From positions 124,001 through 188,000 of the forward strand of contig NZ_KB907219.1 of the NCBI RefSeq assembly GCF_000381885.1: a DNA stretch of 64,000 nt, in the 5' to 3' direction. Under the pieces are notes generated by a model. The model had not been told where the DNA came from and made no database searches. It was given only the letters and a program-made list of their open reading frames with translations. Shown piece by piece: positions 6,798-16,812 of this stretch. The position numbers and the translations under genes were made by a program. The stretch's first letter is position 1. Every line of letters starts with the position of its first letter. This stretch comes from Actinomadura atramentaria DSM 43919. Its GTDB lineage: Bacteria > Actinomycetota > Actinomycetes > Streptosporangiales > Streptosporangiaceae.

Positions 6798-9700
6798 GTG
6801 ACCGCGACGCCGACCGAGCGCCCCCCGCTGCACGTCCCGGCGAACCCCGTCCGGTTCGTCACCGCCGCCGCGCTGTTCGACGGCCACGACGCCGCGATCA
6901 ACATCATGCGCCGCATCCTGCAGGCGCAGGGCGCGGAGGTCGTCCACCTCGGCCACGACCGCGCCGTCCGCGAGGTCGTGGCCGCCGTGCTGGAGGAGGA
7001 CGCGCAGGGCGTCGCGATCAGCTCCTACCAGGGCGGCCACGTCGAGTACTTCGAGTACCTGGCGCAGGCGCTCGCCGAGGCCGGGGCCGGGCACGTCCGC
7101 GTCTTCGGCGGGGGCGGCGGGGTGATCGTCGCCGAGGAGATCGCCCGCCTCGCCGCCGCCGGGGTGCGGATCTTCTCGCCCGACGACGGGCAGCGCCTCG
7201 GCCTCCCCGGCATGATCAACGAGCTGGTCCGCGACTGCGACGCCGACCTCGCCGCCGAACCCGCGCCCGTGGACGCCGTCCTGGCCGGGGACCGCCGCGC
7301 CCTCGCCCGCGCCATCACCTGCCTCCAGGCCGGGAAGCTGCCCGCCGCCGACGCCGAGGCGCTGCGGGCCGCCGCCGCGCGCCGCCGCGTCCCCGTCCTC
7401 GGCATCACCGGGACCGGCGGGTCCGGCAAGTCCTCGCTCACCGACGAGCTGGTCCGGCGGCTGCGCGTGGACCAGCAGGACAAGGTCCGCGTCGCCGTCC
7501 TGGCCGTGGACCCCACCCGGCGGCGCGGCGGCGGCGCGCTGCTCGGCGACCGCATCCGGATGAACTCCCTCGACGGCGAGCATGTCTTCTTCCGGTCCCT
7601 GGCCACGCGCGGCGCGCGCGAGCTGCCCGAGGGCATCGAGGGCGTCATCGACGCCTGCAAGGCCGCCGGATACGACCTGGTCGTCCTGGAGACGCCCGGC
7701 ATCGGGCAGGGCGACGCGGCCGTCGTCCCGCTGTCGGACGCCAGCCTGTACGTGATGACGCCCGAGTTCGGCGCGGCCTCCCAGCTCGAGAAGATCGACA
7801 TGCTCGACTTCGCCGACGTCGTCGCCATCAACAAGTTCGAGCGGCGCGGCGCCGAGGACGCCCTGCGCGACGTGTCCCGCCAGATGCTCCGCAACCGCGA
7901 GGACTTCACCGCCCGCCCCGAGGACATGCCCGTCTTCGGGACCAGCGCCGCCACCTTCGACGACGACGGCGTCACCGCGCTCTACCGCCACCTCGCCGGA
8001 CTCCTGGCCGAGCACGGCCTGCCCCTCGAACCGGGCACGCTGCCCGCCGTGGAGGGCCGGACGTCCACCCGCGCGGCGCAGGCGCTGCCGCCCGGCCGCG
8101 TCCGGTACCTCGCGGAGATCGCCGAGACCGTCCGCCGGTACCACGCCGACACCGAGCGGGCGGCGGCCGCCGCGCGGCGCGTCCAGCGGCTCGCCGAGGT
8201 CCGCGCCGAGCTGACCGAGACCGCCGAGGTCGACGCGCTGCTGGACCGCGCCCGCCGCGACCTGCGCCCCGACGACGCCGACCTGCTCGCGGAGTGGCCC
8301 GCCGTCGTCGAGGCGTACTCCGGCGACGAGCAGGTCGTGCGCGTCCGCGACAGGGAGCTGCGGACCGCCCTCACCCGCGAGTCGCTGTCGGGCACGCGGG
8401 TGCCGCGCGTCGCGCTGCCCCGCCTTACCGACCACGGCGAGCTGCTGCGGTTCCTGCGGAGCGAGAACCTGCCCGGCCGGTTCCCGTTCACCGCCGGGGT
8501 GTTCCCGTTCAAACGCGACTCCGAGGACCCGGCCCGCATGTTCGCGGGGGAGGGCGGCCCGTTCCGCACCAACCGCCGCTTCAAGCTGCTGTCGGAGGGG
8601 CAGCCCGCGACGCGGCTGTCCACCGCGTTCGACTCGGTGACGCTCTACGGCCGTGACCCCGGCGAGCGCCCCGACGTGTACGGCAAGGTCGGCACGTCCG
8701 GCGTGTCCATCGCGACGCTGGAGGACATGAAGGCGCTCTACGCCGGGTTCGACCTGTGCGCGCCCACCACGTCGGTGTCCATGACGATCAACGGCCCGGC
8801 CCCGACGATCCTGGCGTTCTTCCTCAACACCGCCATCGACCAGGGCGTGGACGCGTTCCGCGCCGAGCACGGCCGCGAGCCCGGCCCGCAGGAGGCCGCC
8901 GAGATCCGCGCCCGCGTCCTGTCCACGGTCCGGGGCACCGTGCAGGCCGACATCCTCAAGGAGGACCAGGGACAGAACACCTGCATCTTCTCCACCGAGT
9001 TCTCGCTGCGGATGATGGGCGACGTCCAGCAGTGGTTCATCGAGAACGGCGTCCGGAACTTCTACTCGGTGTCGATCTCCGGGTACCACATCGCCGAGGC
9101 CGGGGCGAACCCCATCAGCCAGCTCGCGTTCACGCTCGCGAACGGGTTCACCTACGTCGAGTCGTACCTGGCGCGCGGGATGGACGTGAACGACTTCGCG
9201 CCGAACCTGTCGTTCTTCTTCTCCAACGGGATGGACCCCGAGTACACCGTCCTCGGCCGCGTCGCCCGGCGGATCTGGGCCGTCGCCATGCGCGACCGGT
9301 ACGGCGCGAACGAGCGCGGGCAGAAGCTCAAGTACCACGTGCAGACGTCCGGGCGGTCCCTGCACGCGCAGGAGATGCACTTCAACGACATCCGCACGAC
9401 GCTGCAGGCCCTCATCGCGATCTACGACAACTGCAACAGCCTGCACACCAACGCCTACGACGAGGCCGTCACGACGCCGACCGCCGAGTCCGTCCGCCGC
9501 GCCCTGGCGATCCAGCTCGTCATCAACCGCGAGTGGGGCCTGGCGATGAACGAGAACCCGCTCCAGGGGTCGTTCGTCGTGGACGAGCTGACGGACCTGG
9601 TCGAGGCGGCCGTCCTCGCGGAGTTCGACCGGATCAGCGAGCGCGGCGGCGTCCTCGGCGCGATGGAGACCGGCTACCAGCGCGGCCGCATCCAGGACGA

Positions 9701-10031
9701 GTCGATGCTGTACGAGCGGCGCAAGCACGACGGCTCGCTCCCGATCATCGGCGTGAACACGTTCCTGCCCGCCGAGGACGAGAAGGCGGAGCGGCGCGTC
9801 GAGCTGGCCCGCGCCACCGAGGCGGAGAAGAGGTCGCAGCTCGACCGGGTGCGCGCGTTCCAGGACGCGCACCGGGAGGAGTCGGCGGCGGCGCTCGCCG
9901 CGCTGAAGGACGCCGCGCGCTCCGGCGAGAACGTGTTCGCGGTGCTGATGGACGCGGCCCGCGTGTGCAGCCTCCAGCAGGTCACCGAGGCGTTCTTCGA
10001 GGTCGGCGGCCAGTACCGGCGGAACGTGTGA
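6798..10031 (+). CDS. icmF: Fused isobutyryl-CoA mutase IcmF
   Basis: B12-dependent enzyme interconverting isobutyryl-CoA and n-butyryl-CoA, fused to its own G-protein chaperone; about 1077 residues, the usual IcmF size. The N-terminal cobalamin domain has DGHDAAINIMRRIL. The middle MeaI-type GTPase has the P-loop GITGTGGSGKSS (about residues 202-213) and NKFERRGAEDAL. The C-terminal substrate domain contains FPFTAGVFPFKR, TRLSTAFDSVTLYG and FYSVSISGYHIAEAGANPIS. I prefer the GTG at 6798, which has GGAGG five bases upstream, over the ATG at 6786, which lies only two bases after the operator. It is followed by a BtuF-like gene overlapping by four bases. The pathway is probably valine or butyrate metabolism. 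Confidence 0.93.
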   Translation: MTATPTERPPLHVPANPVRFVTAAALFDGHDAAINIMRRILQAQGAEVVHLGHDRAVREVVAAVLEEDAQGVAISSYQGGHVEYFEYLAQALAEAGAGHVRVFGGGGGVIVAEEIARLAAAGVRIFSPDDGQRLGLPGMINELVRDCDADLAAEPAPVDAVLAGDRRALARAITCLQAGKLPAADAEALRAAAARRRVPVLGITGTGGSGKSSLTDELVRRLRVDQQDKVRVAVLAVDPTRRRGGGALLGDRIRMNSLDGEHVFFRSLATRGARELPEGIEGVIDACKAAGYDLVVLETPGIGQGDAAVVPLSDASLYVMTPEFGAASQLEKIDMLDFADVVAINKFERRGAEDALRDVSRQMLRNREDFTARPEDMPVFGTSAATFDDDGVTALYRHLAGLLAEHGLPLEPGTLPAVEGRTSTRAAQALPPGRVRYLAEIAETVRRYHADTERAAAAARRVQRLAEVRAELTETAEVDALLDRARRDLRPDDADLLAEWPAVVEAYSGDEQVVRVRDRELRTALTRESLSGTRVPRVALPRLTDHGELLRFLRSENLPGRFPFTAGVFPFKRDSEDPARMFAGEGGPFRTNRRFKLLSEGQPATRLSTAFDSVTLYGRDPGERPDVYGKVGTSGVSIATLEDMKALYAGFDLCAPTTSVSMTINGPAPTILAFFLNTAIDQGVDAFRAEHGREPGPQEAAEIRARVLSTVRGTVQADILKEDQGQNTCIFSTEFSLRMMGDVQQWFIENGVRNFYSVSISGYHIAEAGANPISQLAFTLANGFTYVESYLARGMDVNDFAPNLSFFFSNGMDPEYTVLGRVARRIWAVAMRDRYGANERGQKLKYHVQTSGRSLHAQEMHFNDIRTTLQALIAIYDNCNSLHTNAYDEAVTTPTAESVRRALAIQLVINREWGLAMNENPLQGSFVVDELTDLVEAAVLAEFDRISERGGVLGAMETGYQRGRIQDESMLYERRKHDGSLPIIGVNTFLPAEDEKAERRVELARATEAEKRSQLDRVRAFQDAHREESAAALAALKDAARSGENVFAVLMDAARVCSLQQVTEAFFEVGGQYRRNV

Positions 10032-10807
10032 CGGCCCGCGACGACACCGGGGCGCCCGTGCCGGTCCGCGGGCCGGTCCGCGGGCCGGTGCGCCGGGTCG
10101 TGTCGCTGGTCCCGTCGCTCACCGAGTCCCTGGCGGCCACCGCGCCGGGGCTGCTCGTCGGCGCGACGGACTGGTGCAGCCACCCCGCCGGGCTCGACGT
10201 CGTCCGGGTCCGGGGCACCAAGAACCCCGATCTCGACGCGATCCGCGCGCTGGAACCCGACCTCGTCGTCGGCAACACCGAAGAGAACCGCGCGTCTGAC
10301 GTCGAGGCGCTGCGCAAGTCCGGCGTCCCGGTGTGGATGACGGAGATCACCACCGTGGACGGCGCGCTCGCGTCCCTGCGCCGGATGCTCACCGAGGGCT
10401 GCGGGCTGCCCGCCCCCGGCTGGCTGGACGACGCCGCGCGGGCGTGGGCGGCGGTCCGGCCGGGGCCGCTGCGCCGCGCGATCGTGCCGGTGTGGCGGCG
10501 GCCGTGGATGGTCGCGGGCCGCGACACCTTCGCCGGGGACGTCCTGGCGCGCCTCGGCGTCGCCAACGTCCACGCGGGCCACGCCGAGCGCTACCCGAAG
10601 ATCCCCCTCGACGAGCTGAACGCGGCCGGGGCCGACCTCGTCGTCCTGCCCGACGAGCCGTACCGGTTCACCGCGGACGACGGGCCGGAGGCGTTCCCCG
10701 GCCTGCCCGCCGCGCTCGTCGGCGGACGGCACCTGACCTGGTACGGCCCGTCGCTCGCCGAGGCCCCGGCCGTGCTCGCGCGCGAACTGGCCGGGGCCCT
10801 CGGCTGA
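10028..10807 (+). CDS. BtuF-like helical-backbone metal receptor without signal peptide
   Basis: 259 residues of the periplasmic-binding helical-backbone fold: RRVVSLVPSLTESLAA, LVGATDWCSHP, LDAIRALEPDLVVGNTEEN, and a C-terminal lobe with LGVANVHAG and ADLVVLPDEPYRF. Secreted relatives capture cobalamin or iron-siderophore for ABC importers, but this one has no signal peptide or lipobox and no transporter genes nearby. Its GTG overlaps the icmF stop (GTGA), so it is translated with a B12 enzyme. A cytosolic cobalamin-handling role is a reasonable inference. The N-terminus carries a tandem 12-base repeat encoding PVRGPVRGPVRR. It is convergent with the acyl-CoA dehydrogenase, three bases apart. 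Confidence 0.8.
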   Translation: MTARDDTGAPVPVRGPVRGPVRRVVSLVPSLTESLAATAPGLLVGATDWCSHPAGLDVVRVRGTKNPDLDAIRALEPDLVVGNTEENRASDVEALRKSGVPVWMTEITTVDGALASLRRMLTEGCGLPAPGWLDDAARAWAAVRPGPLRRAIVPVWRRPWMVAGRDTFAGDVLARLGVANVHAGHAERYPKIPLDELNAAGADLVVLPDEPYRFTADDGPEAFPGLPAALVGGRHLTWYGPSLAEAPAVLARELAGALG

Positions 10808-10810
10808 CCG

Positions 10811-11968
10811 TCAGACGCCGATGTCCTTGGCGATGATCGTCTTCAGGACCTCGCTGGTGCCGCCGTAGATCCGCGTCACGCGGGCGTCGGCGTACAGCCG
10901 GGCGATCGGGTACTCCAGGATGTAGCCGTAGCCGCCGTGGAGCTGCAGGCACTTGTCCACCACGCGGGCCTGCACCTCGGTGCAGAACAGCTTGGCGACG
11001 GCGGCGTCGGCGGGCGTCAGCTCGCCCGCGTCCAGCGCCTCGATCGCGCGGTCCACCAGCGACCGGGCCGCCTCGACCTCCGTGGCGCACTCGGCCAGCA
11101 CGAACTTGGTGTTCTGGAACGTCGACACCGGCTTGCCGAAGACGTTGCGCTCCTTGACGTACCGGCGCGCGAACTCCACGGCGGCCGCCGCCGACGCGTA
11201 CGAGCTGACCGCGATGCCCAGCCGCTCCTCGGCCAGGTTGTGCGTCAGGTACTCGAACCCGCGCCCCTCCTCGCCCAGCAGGTCCTCCACCGGCACCCGG
11301 ACGTCGGAGAACGCCAGCTCGGCGGTGTCGGAGCTGTGCAGCCCGATCTTCTCCAGCTTCCGCCCGACCGAGTACCCCTCGCTCTTGGTGTCCACCACCA
11401 GGATCGACAGGCCCGCGCGGCGGTTCTCCGGCGTCGCGGGCGACGTGCGCGCGACGATCAGCACCCGGTCGGCCAGCACGCCGCCGGTGATGAACGTCTT
11501 CGCGCCGTTCAGGATGTAATGGTCGCCGTCCCGCCGCGCCGTGGTCTGGATGCCCGCCAGGTCCGAGCCGGTGCCCGGCTCCGTCATCGCGATGGCCGTC
11601 ATCATGTCGCCGGAGATGAACGGCGGCAGCCACCGCCGCTTCTGCTCGTCCGACGCGTACTTCATCAGGTACGGCAGCACCAGGTTGACGTGGACGCCGT
11701 AGCCCCCGAAACTCACCCCCGCCCGCGCGCACTCCTCGGAGATGACGGCCTGGTACTTGAAGCTCGTCTCCCCGGCGCCCCCGTACTCCTCCGGCACCTG
11801 AATCCCGAAGACGCCCAGCTCACCGAGCTTGCGGTAGAAGTCCCGCGGCGGATGCCCCGCGTGCTCCCACTCGTCGTACACCGGGGCGACCTCCGCCTCG
11901 ATGAAGTCCCGGATGGTCGACCGGAACGCCTCGTGGTCCTCGTTGTAGAGCGTGCGCCGCATCGGCAT
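10811..11968 (-). CDS. Acyl-CoA dehydrogenase (long-chain/isovaleryl type catalytic base)
   Basis: 385-residue FAD enzyme introducing the alpha-beta double bond in acyl-CoA. Signatures: AMTEPGTGSDLAGIQT (flavin and substrate loop), LNGAKTFITGG and LHGGYGYILEYPIAR. The C-terminal motif is IYGGTSE, so the Glu found in medium-chain enzymes (YEGT) is replaced by Gly. Instead LAEERLGIA near residue 248 supplies the catalytic Glu, as in long-chain and isovaleryl-CoA dehydrogenases. The ATG at 11968 follows AGGAGG. Lying next to icmF, it may act in branched-chain acyl-CoA oxidation, though it is on the other strand and convergent. Confidence 0.92.
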   Translation of the reverse strand: MPMRRTLYNEDHEAFRSTIRDFIEAEVAPVYDEWEHAGHPPRDFYRKLGELGVFGIQVPEEYGGAGETSFKYQAVISEECARAGVSFGGYGVHVNLVLPYLMKYASDEQKRRWLPPFISGDMMTAIAMTEPGTGSDLAGIQTTARRDGDHYILNGAKTFITGGVLADRVLIVARTSPATPENRRAGLSILVVDTKSEGYSVGRKLEKIGLHSSDTAELAFSDVRVPVEDLLGEEGRGFEYLTHNLAEERLGIAVSSYASAAAAVEFARRYVKERNVFGKPVSTFQNTKFVLAECATEVEAARSLVDRAIEALDAGELTPADAAVAKLFCTEVQARVVDKCLQLHGGYGYILEYPIARLYADARVTRIYGGTSEVLKTIIAKDIGV

Positions 11969-12028
11969 GGACAGCCTCCTGGAGAAGAGAGAAGAGCATT
12001 CTGGAACAGGATTCTAGTAAAGTGCTGC

Positions 12029-12180
12029 TTGTGGGGGGACGACCCCCCCACGCCCCCCGCGGCGCGGAGCATGCATCCTCACTCCGCTAGCGCTCCGCTG
12101 CGGTGCATCCTCCGCGCTGCGCGCGCCCGGCCACTCGCTAGCGCTCGCGGCCGTGCGCCCGCCGGTGACCCCCCTCGGTT
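12029..12180 (-). repeat. Dispersed intergenic repeat, copy B
   Basis: Minus-strand copy of the element at 4241-4385, in inverted orientation to copy C at 12568-12722. It shares the G/C palindrome (here TGGGGGGACGACCCCCCC), GCCCCCCGCGGCGCG, the AGCGGAG-type tandem units and the GGCCGTGCGCCCGCCGG block. It has several substitutions relative to the other two (for example GCATGCATCC), so it is the most diverged copy. It begins about 60 bases upstream of the acyl-CoA dehydrogenase start. Confidence 0.75.
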
Positions 12181-12567
12181 GCTGCTCGTTCGCGGGGGCG
12201 CCCTCGCTCGCTTCGCTTCGCCTCGGGGCACCCCCGCGAGCGGTTCTTCTGTCTACGAGCGTCCTTGCGGGTGCCCTTCGAGACTTCCTGCCCAGGGTGC
12301 GACCTCGGTGAATCACAGGCTGCGGGAGCGCTCGCCGATGGTCGCGGGTCCGAGTTGCCTCACTCGGCGTTCTTGCAGGTGATCTTCAGGAAGCGGAACC
12401 CCGAACTCGCCGTTCCCGCATGTCACGGCGGAAAGGGGACTCCCAGCGTGCGCGGCCCGACCAGTTGAAGATCATTGGCAGGAACCTTAATTAATGCCGT
12501 CCGTAACCGCTCCCCGTGGACGCCTCACGCGAGCGCAGCGAGCGCTCGACCCCCGACGACGGCGCGG
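12181..12567. other. Gene-free spacer between inverted repeat copies
   Basis: About 390 bases with no gene I can support. It begins with a G/C inverted repeat (CGCGGGGG ... CCCCCGCG, about 12194-12239) adjacent to copy B. It contains an AT-rich patch with TTAATTAA (12488-12495), rare in this genome. A 67-codon open frame at 12265-12468 has no ribosome binding site, no recognisable domain and poor codon bias. The segment may be decayed sequence or an insert bounded by the two repeats. Confidence 0.5.
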
Positions 12568-12722
12568 AACCACAGGGGGTCATCCGGCGGGCGCACGGCC
12601 GCGAGCGCTAGCGAGTGGCCGGGCGAGCGCAGCGCGAAGGGCCGCACCGCAGCGGAGCGCCAGCGGAGCGAGGATGCGGCGCTTCGCGCCGCGGGGGGCG
12701 TGGGGGGTCGCCCCCCCACAAG
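12568..12722 (+). repeat. Dispersed intergenic repeat, copy C
   Basis: About 155 bases nearly identical in core to copy A (4241-4385), with an 11-base tandem duplication (AGCGGAGCGCC then AGCGGAGCG) that copy A lacks. It ends with GGGGGGTCGCCCCCCC and ACAAG, right beside the terminator of the 6C-like RNA at 12723. It is inverted with respect to copy B, so any RNA spanning both could fold into a long duplex. Confidence 0.8.
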
Positions 12723-12837
12723 TAAAAGGGCGGCGCCGGGTGGATACGGGGGCAATCCACCCGGCGCCGCTTCATCGGTGTTCCGACGGGGGCCCGGAAC
12801 ACCGGCACGGGCGCTCCGACGGGGGACCAGAGCGCCG
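12723..12837 (-). ncRNA. 6C-like small RNA
   Basis: Read on the minus strand, three hairpins follow one another, each showing a run of five C in its loop. The first is a 7-bp stem with loop TGGTCCCCCGTCG (12836-12810), the second a 9-bp stem with loop GGGCCCCCGTC (12804-12776), the third a 16-bp terminator stem with loop TGCCCCCGT. Two C-rich loops before a terminator is the plan of the actinobacterial 6C RNA, which acts on mRNAs through its C-runs and has been linked to sporulation and mycobacterial regulation. Length is about 115 bases. It follows the DUF3099 gene on the same strand. The third C-loop in the terminator is notable. Assignment is by structure, not by an alignment. Confidence 0.75.
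12724..12770 (-). terminator. Intrinsic terminator of the 6C-like RNA
   Basis: Perfect 16-bp stem (12755-12770 paired with 12730-12745), nine-base loop, followed on the minus strand by CCTTTTACT, giving a short U-run. Among the better intrinsic terminators in the window. Confidence 0.8.
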
Positions 12838-12843
12838 GTACAA

Positions 12844-12875
12844 ATCGTACACCGAAACCCCCCCGAGTTAGTCAA
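12844..12875 (-). promoter_or_regulatory. Probable promoter of the 6C-like RNA
   Basis: On the minus strand TTGACT (12875-12870) and TACGAT (12849-12844), placing the RNA 5' end at about 12837, exactly where the first hairpin begins. The spacer is 20 bases, longer than ideal, and contains a run of seven G. The -35 element lies just beyond the stop of the DUF3099 gene. Confidence 0.5.
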
Positions 12876-12882
12876 GAGAATG

Positions 12883-13221
12883 TCACGACCCGATTTCCGG
12901 TCGTCGTCCGGAAACGCGCTTGCGGTGGGGGCCGCGGTCGCCGTCGAGGCGGACGGGCTTCTCGGGGCGGCGTCCGGCGTTGGCGACGACGACGGCGACG
13001 TAGGGGAGGAAGACGGCGCCGACGATGAGGACGCCGATGGCCCAGAACGGCGCGCCGGCGAGTCCGGCGGCGACGGCCCCGACGAAGCAGGATGTGCGGA
13101 TTCCCATCGACACCAGGTAGCGGCGCTGCCGCGCGGTGATGTCCTCGGAGAGCGGGCGCCGCGCTTCGGTGACGACGTGGACGTCCTCGGGACGGCGGGG
13201 ATTCACCTTCACACCGTCCAC
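12883..13221 (-). CDS. DUF3099 membrane protein
   Basis: 112 residues: a polar N-terminus with VTEARRPLSEDITARQRRYL, two hydrophobic helices (about residues 41-58 and 60-83) and a basic Arg-rich tail. The RRYLVSMGIRT and LPYVAVVVANAGRR patterns are those of DUF3099, a small actinobacterial membrane protein of unknown function. The ATG at 13221 lacks a strong ribosome binding site; a later in-frame start is possible. It lies immediately upstream of the 6C-like RNA on the same strand. Confidence 0.8.
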   Translation of the reverse strand: MDGVKVNPRRPEDVHVVTEARRPLSEDITARQRRYLVSMGIRTSCFVGAVAAGLAGAPFWAIGVLIVGAVFLPYVAVVVANAGRRPEKPVRLDGDRGPHRKRVSGRRPEIGS

Positions 13222-13500
13222 GGTAACCCAGGGTCCGGCCTGCGCCGGAGCGGGGCCGGACCAGCCCTGTCACACCTGAACGGCCTGGCTCGGGAGCCCC
13301 GGGGGCGGTATGGCCGGGATGTGTCGGAACAGGGCAAAAACCGGGATGAATCGGGCGTGGGGCGGCCGTCGTCCGGCTAGGAGGCGGCGCCGGACCACCA
13401 TTTCGGACCGCAGAGGAGCCACCGCGATGGCCGTCACCCAAGCGCCGACGATGAGGCGATGCGAGCGCCCGGCCGCCCGGCCGGGGGAACGGAGAGCGCC

Positions 13501-13713
13501 ATGAGCGACCGCACCTACCGGGTCACCGAGATCGTCGGGACCTCGCCCGAGTCCGTGGAGGCCGCGATCCGGAACGGCGTCCGCCGCGCGCACGCCACGC
13601 TGCGGCACCTCGACTGGTTCGAGGTGACGCAGGTCCGCGGGCAGCTCGCCGACGGGGAGGTCGCCCACTTCCAGGTGGGCATGCGGGTCGGGTTCCGGCT
13701 GGAGGACGCCTGA
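13501..13713 (+). CDS. Dodecin
   Basis: 70 residues, the typical dodecin size. Dodecins form hollow 12-mers that bind flavins (and often CoA) in the cytoplasm, storing flavin or quenching free flavin. The pattern RVTEIVGTSPESVEAAIRNG, then LDWFEVTQVRG with the flavin-stacking Trp, and HFQVGMRVGFRLE are diagnostic. The frame is open upstream, but the ATG at 13501 gives the family length and follows CGGAGAG. It is convergent with tldE, with a shared terminator hairpin between the stops. Confidence 0.93.
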   Translation: MSDRTYRVTEIVGTSPESVEAAIRNGVRRAHATLRHLDWFEVTQVRGQLADGEVAHFQVGMRVGFRLEDA

Positions 13714-13718
13714 CGGCC

Positions 13719-13755
13719 GCGCGGTCCCCGGCGGCGCGACCGCCGGGGACCGCGC
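13719..13755. terminator. Bidirectional terminator between dodecin and tldE
   Basis: Perfect 16-bp inverted repeat (GCGCGGTCCCCGGCGG, loop CGCGA) between two convergent stops. No U-run on either side. Confidence 0.6.
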
Positions 13756-13762
13756 GCCGCCG

Positions 13763-15156
13763 TCAGGACGCCTTGGACACCGTCGACATGTTGAAGTCGG
13801 GCACCCGCAGCGGCGGCATCGCCGTCCGCGTGAAGTAGTCCGACCACTCGCGCGGCAGCGTCGGGACGGTCGCGCCCGCCTCGGTCACCCGGCCGAGCAG
13901 GTCCACCGGGCTCTCGTTGAACCGGAAGTTGTTCACCGCGCCGACGACCTCGCCGCCCTCGACGAGGAACACCCCGTCGCGGGTGAGGCCGGTGAGCAGG
14001 AGCCGCTGCGGGTCGACCTCGCGGATGTACCACAGGCACGTCAGCAGCAGGCCGCGCTCGGTGCGGGCGACCAGGTCGTCCAGCGACGCGGCGGCGTCCC
14101 CGCCGGTCATCGTGAGGTTGTCGACGGCGGGCGTGACGGGCAGCCCGGTGCGGCGCGCCGAGTCGCGCGTCTGGGTGAGCGCGGCGAGCGTCCCGCCGGA
14201 GATCCAGTCGGTCGCGCCGAGCGCGAGCCCGTTGTCGAACACCGACGACTCGCGGCCCGACGCCCGCGCGACGACGAACGGCGCGCACTCCAGCCCGGCC
14301 GCGCGCGGATCGCTGGACAGCGTCAGCGGCAGTTCCGCGAGCCGGTCCCCGACGCGGGTGCCGCCGCCGGGCCGGGAGAACACCGTCCGCCCGTCGTGGG
14401 CGTCGCGCGCGCCCGCCGACCAGTACAGGTAGATCATCAGGTCCGCGACGGCGCTCGGCGGCAGCAGCGTCTCGTAGCGGCCCGCGGGCAGGTCGACGCG
14501 CTTCTCGCCCCAGGCGAGCCGCCGGGCCAGGCCGCCCGCGAGCGCGGCGACGTCCACGTCGGCGAAGTCGCGGGTGCCGGTCCCGGCCCACACCGAGCCG
14601 CCCGCGCCCTTGGCGTTCAGCTCCAGCAGCCCGGTCGGCTGGTCGTGGCGGACCCGGACGCCGGTGGACGTGCCGACGAACGTCGAGGTCAGCTCGTGGT
14701 TGGCGAACCCGTACAGCCGGTGCCCGGCCGCGTCGGCGCGCGCGAACGCCGCGCCGAGCGCGGGCGCGACGCCCTCGTACACGCCGATGCCGGTGTCGCC
14801 GGGCGGGTCCTCCCACGCGGCGGACCCGGCGCCCGCCGCGTCGGGCGCGACGAGCGGGGCGGCGTCCTCGGCGGGGCCCGCGCCCGCCGCGACGGCCTCG
14901 GCGGCGCGCACCAGGTCCTCCAGCGCGTCCGCGGTGACGGCCGAGCGCGACACGACCCCGGACGCGACGCCCTCGCCGGTGCGGCGCAGCGCCGCGACGG
15001 TCAGCCGCGTCGAGCGGGTGACGCCGTTGGTGGTGAGCGTGTTGCCCGCGAACCGCAGGTTGGCGGTCGTGGACTCCTCCGCGATCACGACGCAGTCGTC
15101 GGCGCGCGACAGCGCCAGGGCGCGTTCCACGGCCTCCTGCGGCGCGAGAGTGCCGG

Positions 15157-15160
<4 letters not shown>
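13763..15160 (-). CDS. tldE: TldE/PmbA-type metalloprotease subunit
   Basis: 465 residues, partner of TldD. TldD/TldE form a heterodimeric metalloprotease that degrades unfolded peptides and processes some ribosomally made peptides such as microcin B17. This subunit lacks the HExxxH motif, as expected for TldE. It carries the family C-terminal features: ECAPFVVARASGRESSVFDNG, TMTGGDAAASL, TCLWYIREVDPQRLLLTGLT, GVFLVEGGEVVGAVNNFRFN. Its GTG (15160) overlaps the tldD stop as GTGA, giving coupled synthesis. No peptide precursor gene is visible nearby, so the substrate is open. Confidence 0.9.
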
Positions 15161-16656
<1,496 letters not shown>

Positions 16657-16812
16657 CTTCCGCAACCTACCCCGTGGGGGGCGGGGCGGCCCCCGCCCGG
16701 GGCCGCCGGAACAAAGGCGGGAGCGGCGTTCTTGTCGGGTCGGGACATCGGTCCGGCGACGCGGGACCGCTACGCTCGTCGCCGTTGGAAAGTGGCTGAC
16801 GAGAGGTACCAC

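Noticed and set aside
12265..12468. Short open frame in the spacer between repeat copies
   Set aside because: No ribosome binding site, no known domain, odd composition; kept only as possible decayed sequence.
4241..12722. Insertion sequences at the dispersed repeats
   Set aside because: No transposase gene, no clear short terminal inverted repeats of an IS and no target duplications visible; described as a non-coding repeat family instead.
12475..13380. A 300-codon plus-strand open frame across the repeat, the 6C-like RNA and DUF3099
   Set aside because: It runs through structured RNA and antisense to a recognised gene, lacks any domain, and reflects high GC with few stop codons.
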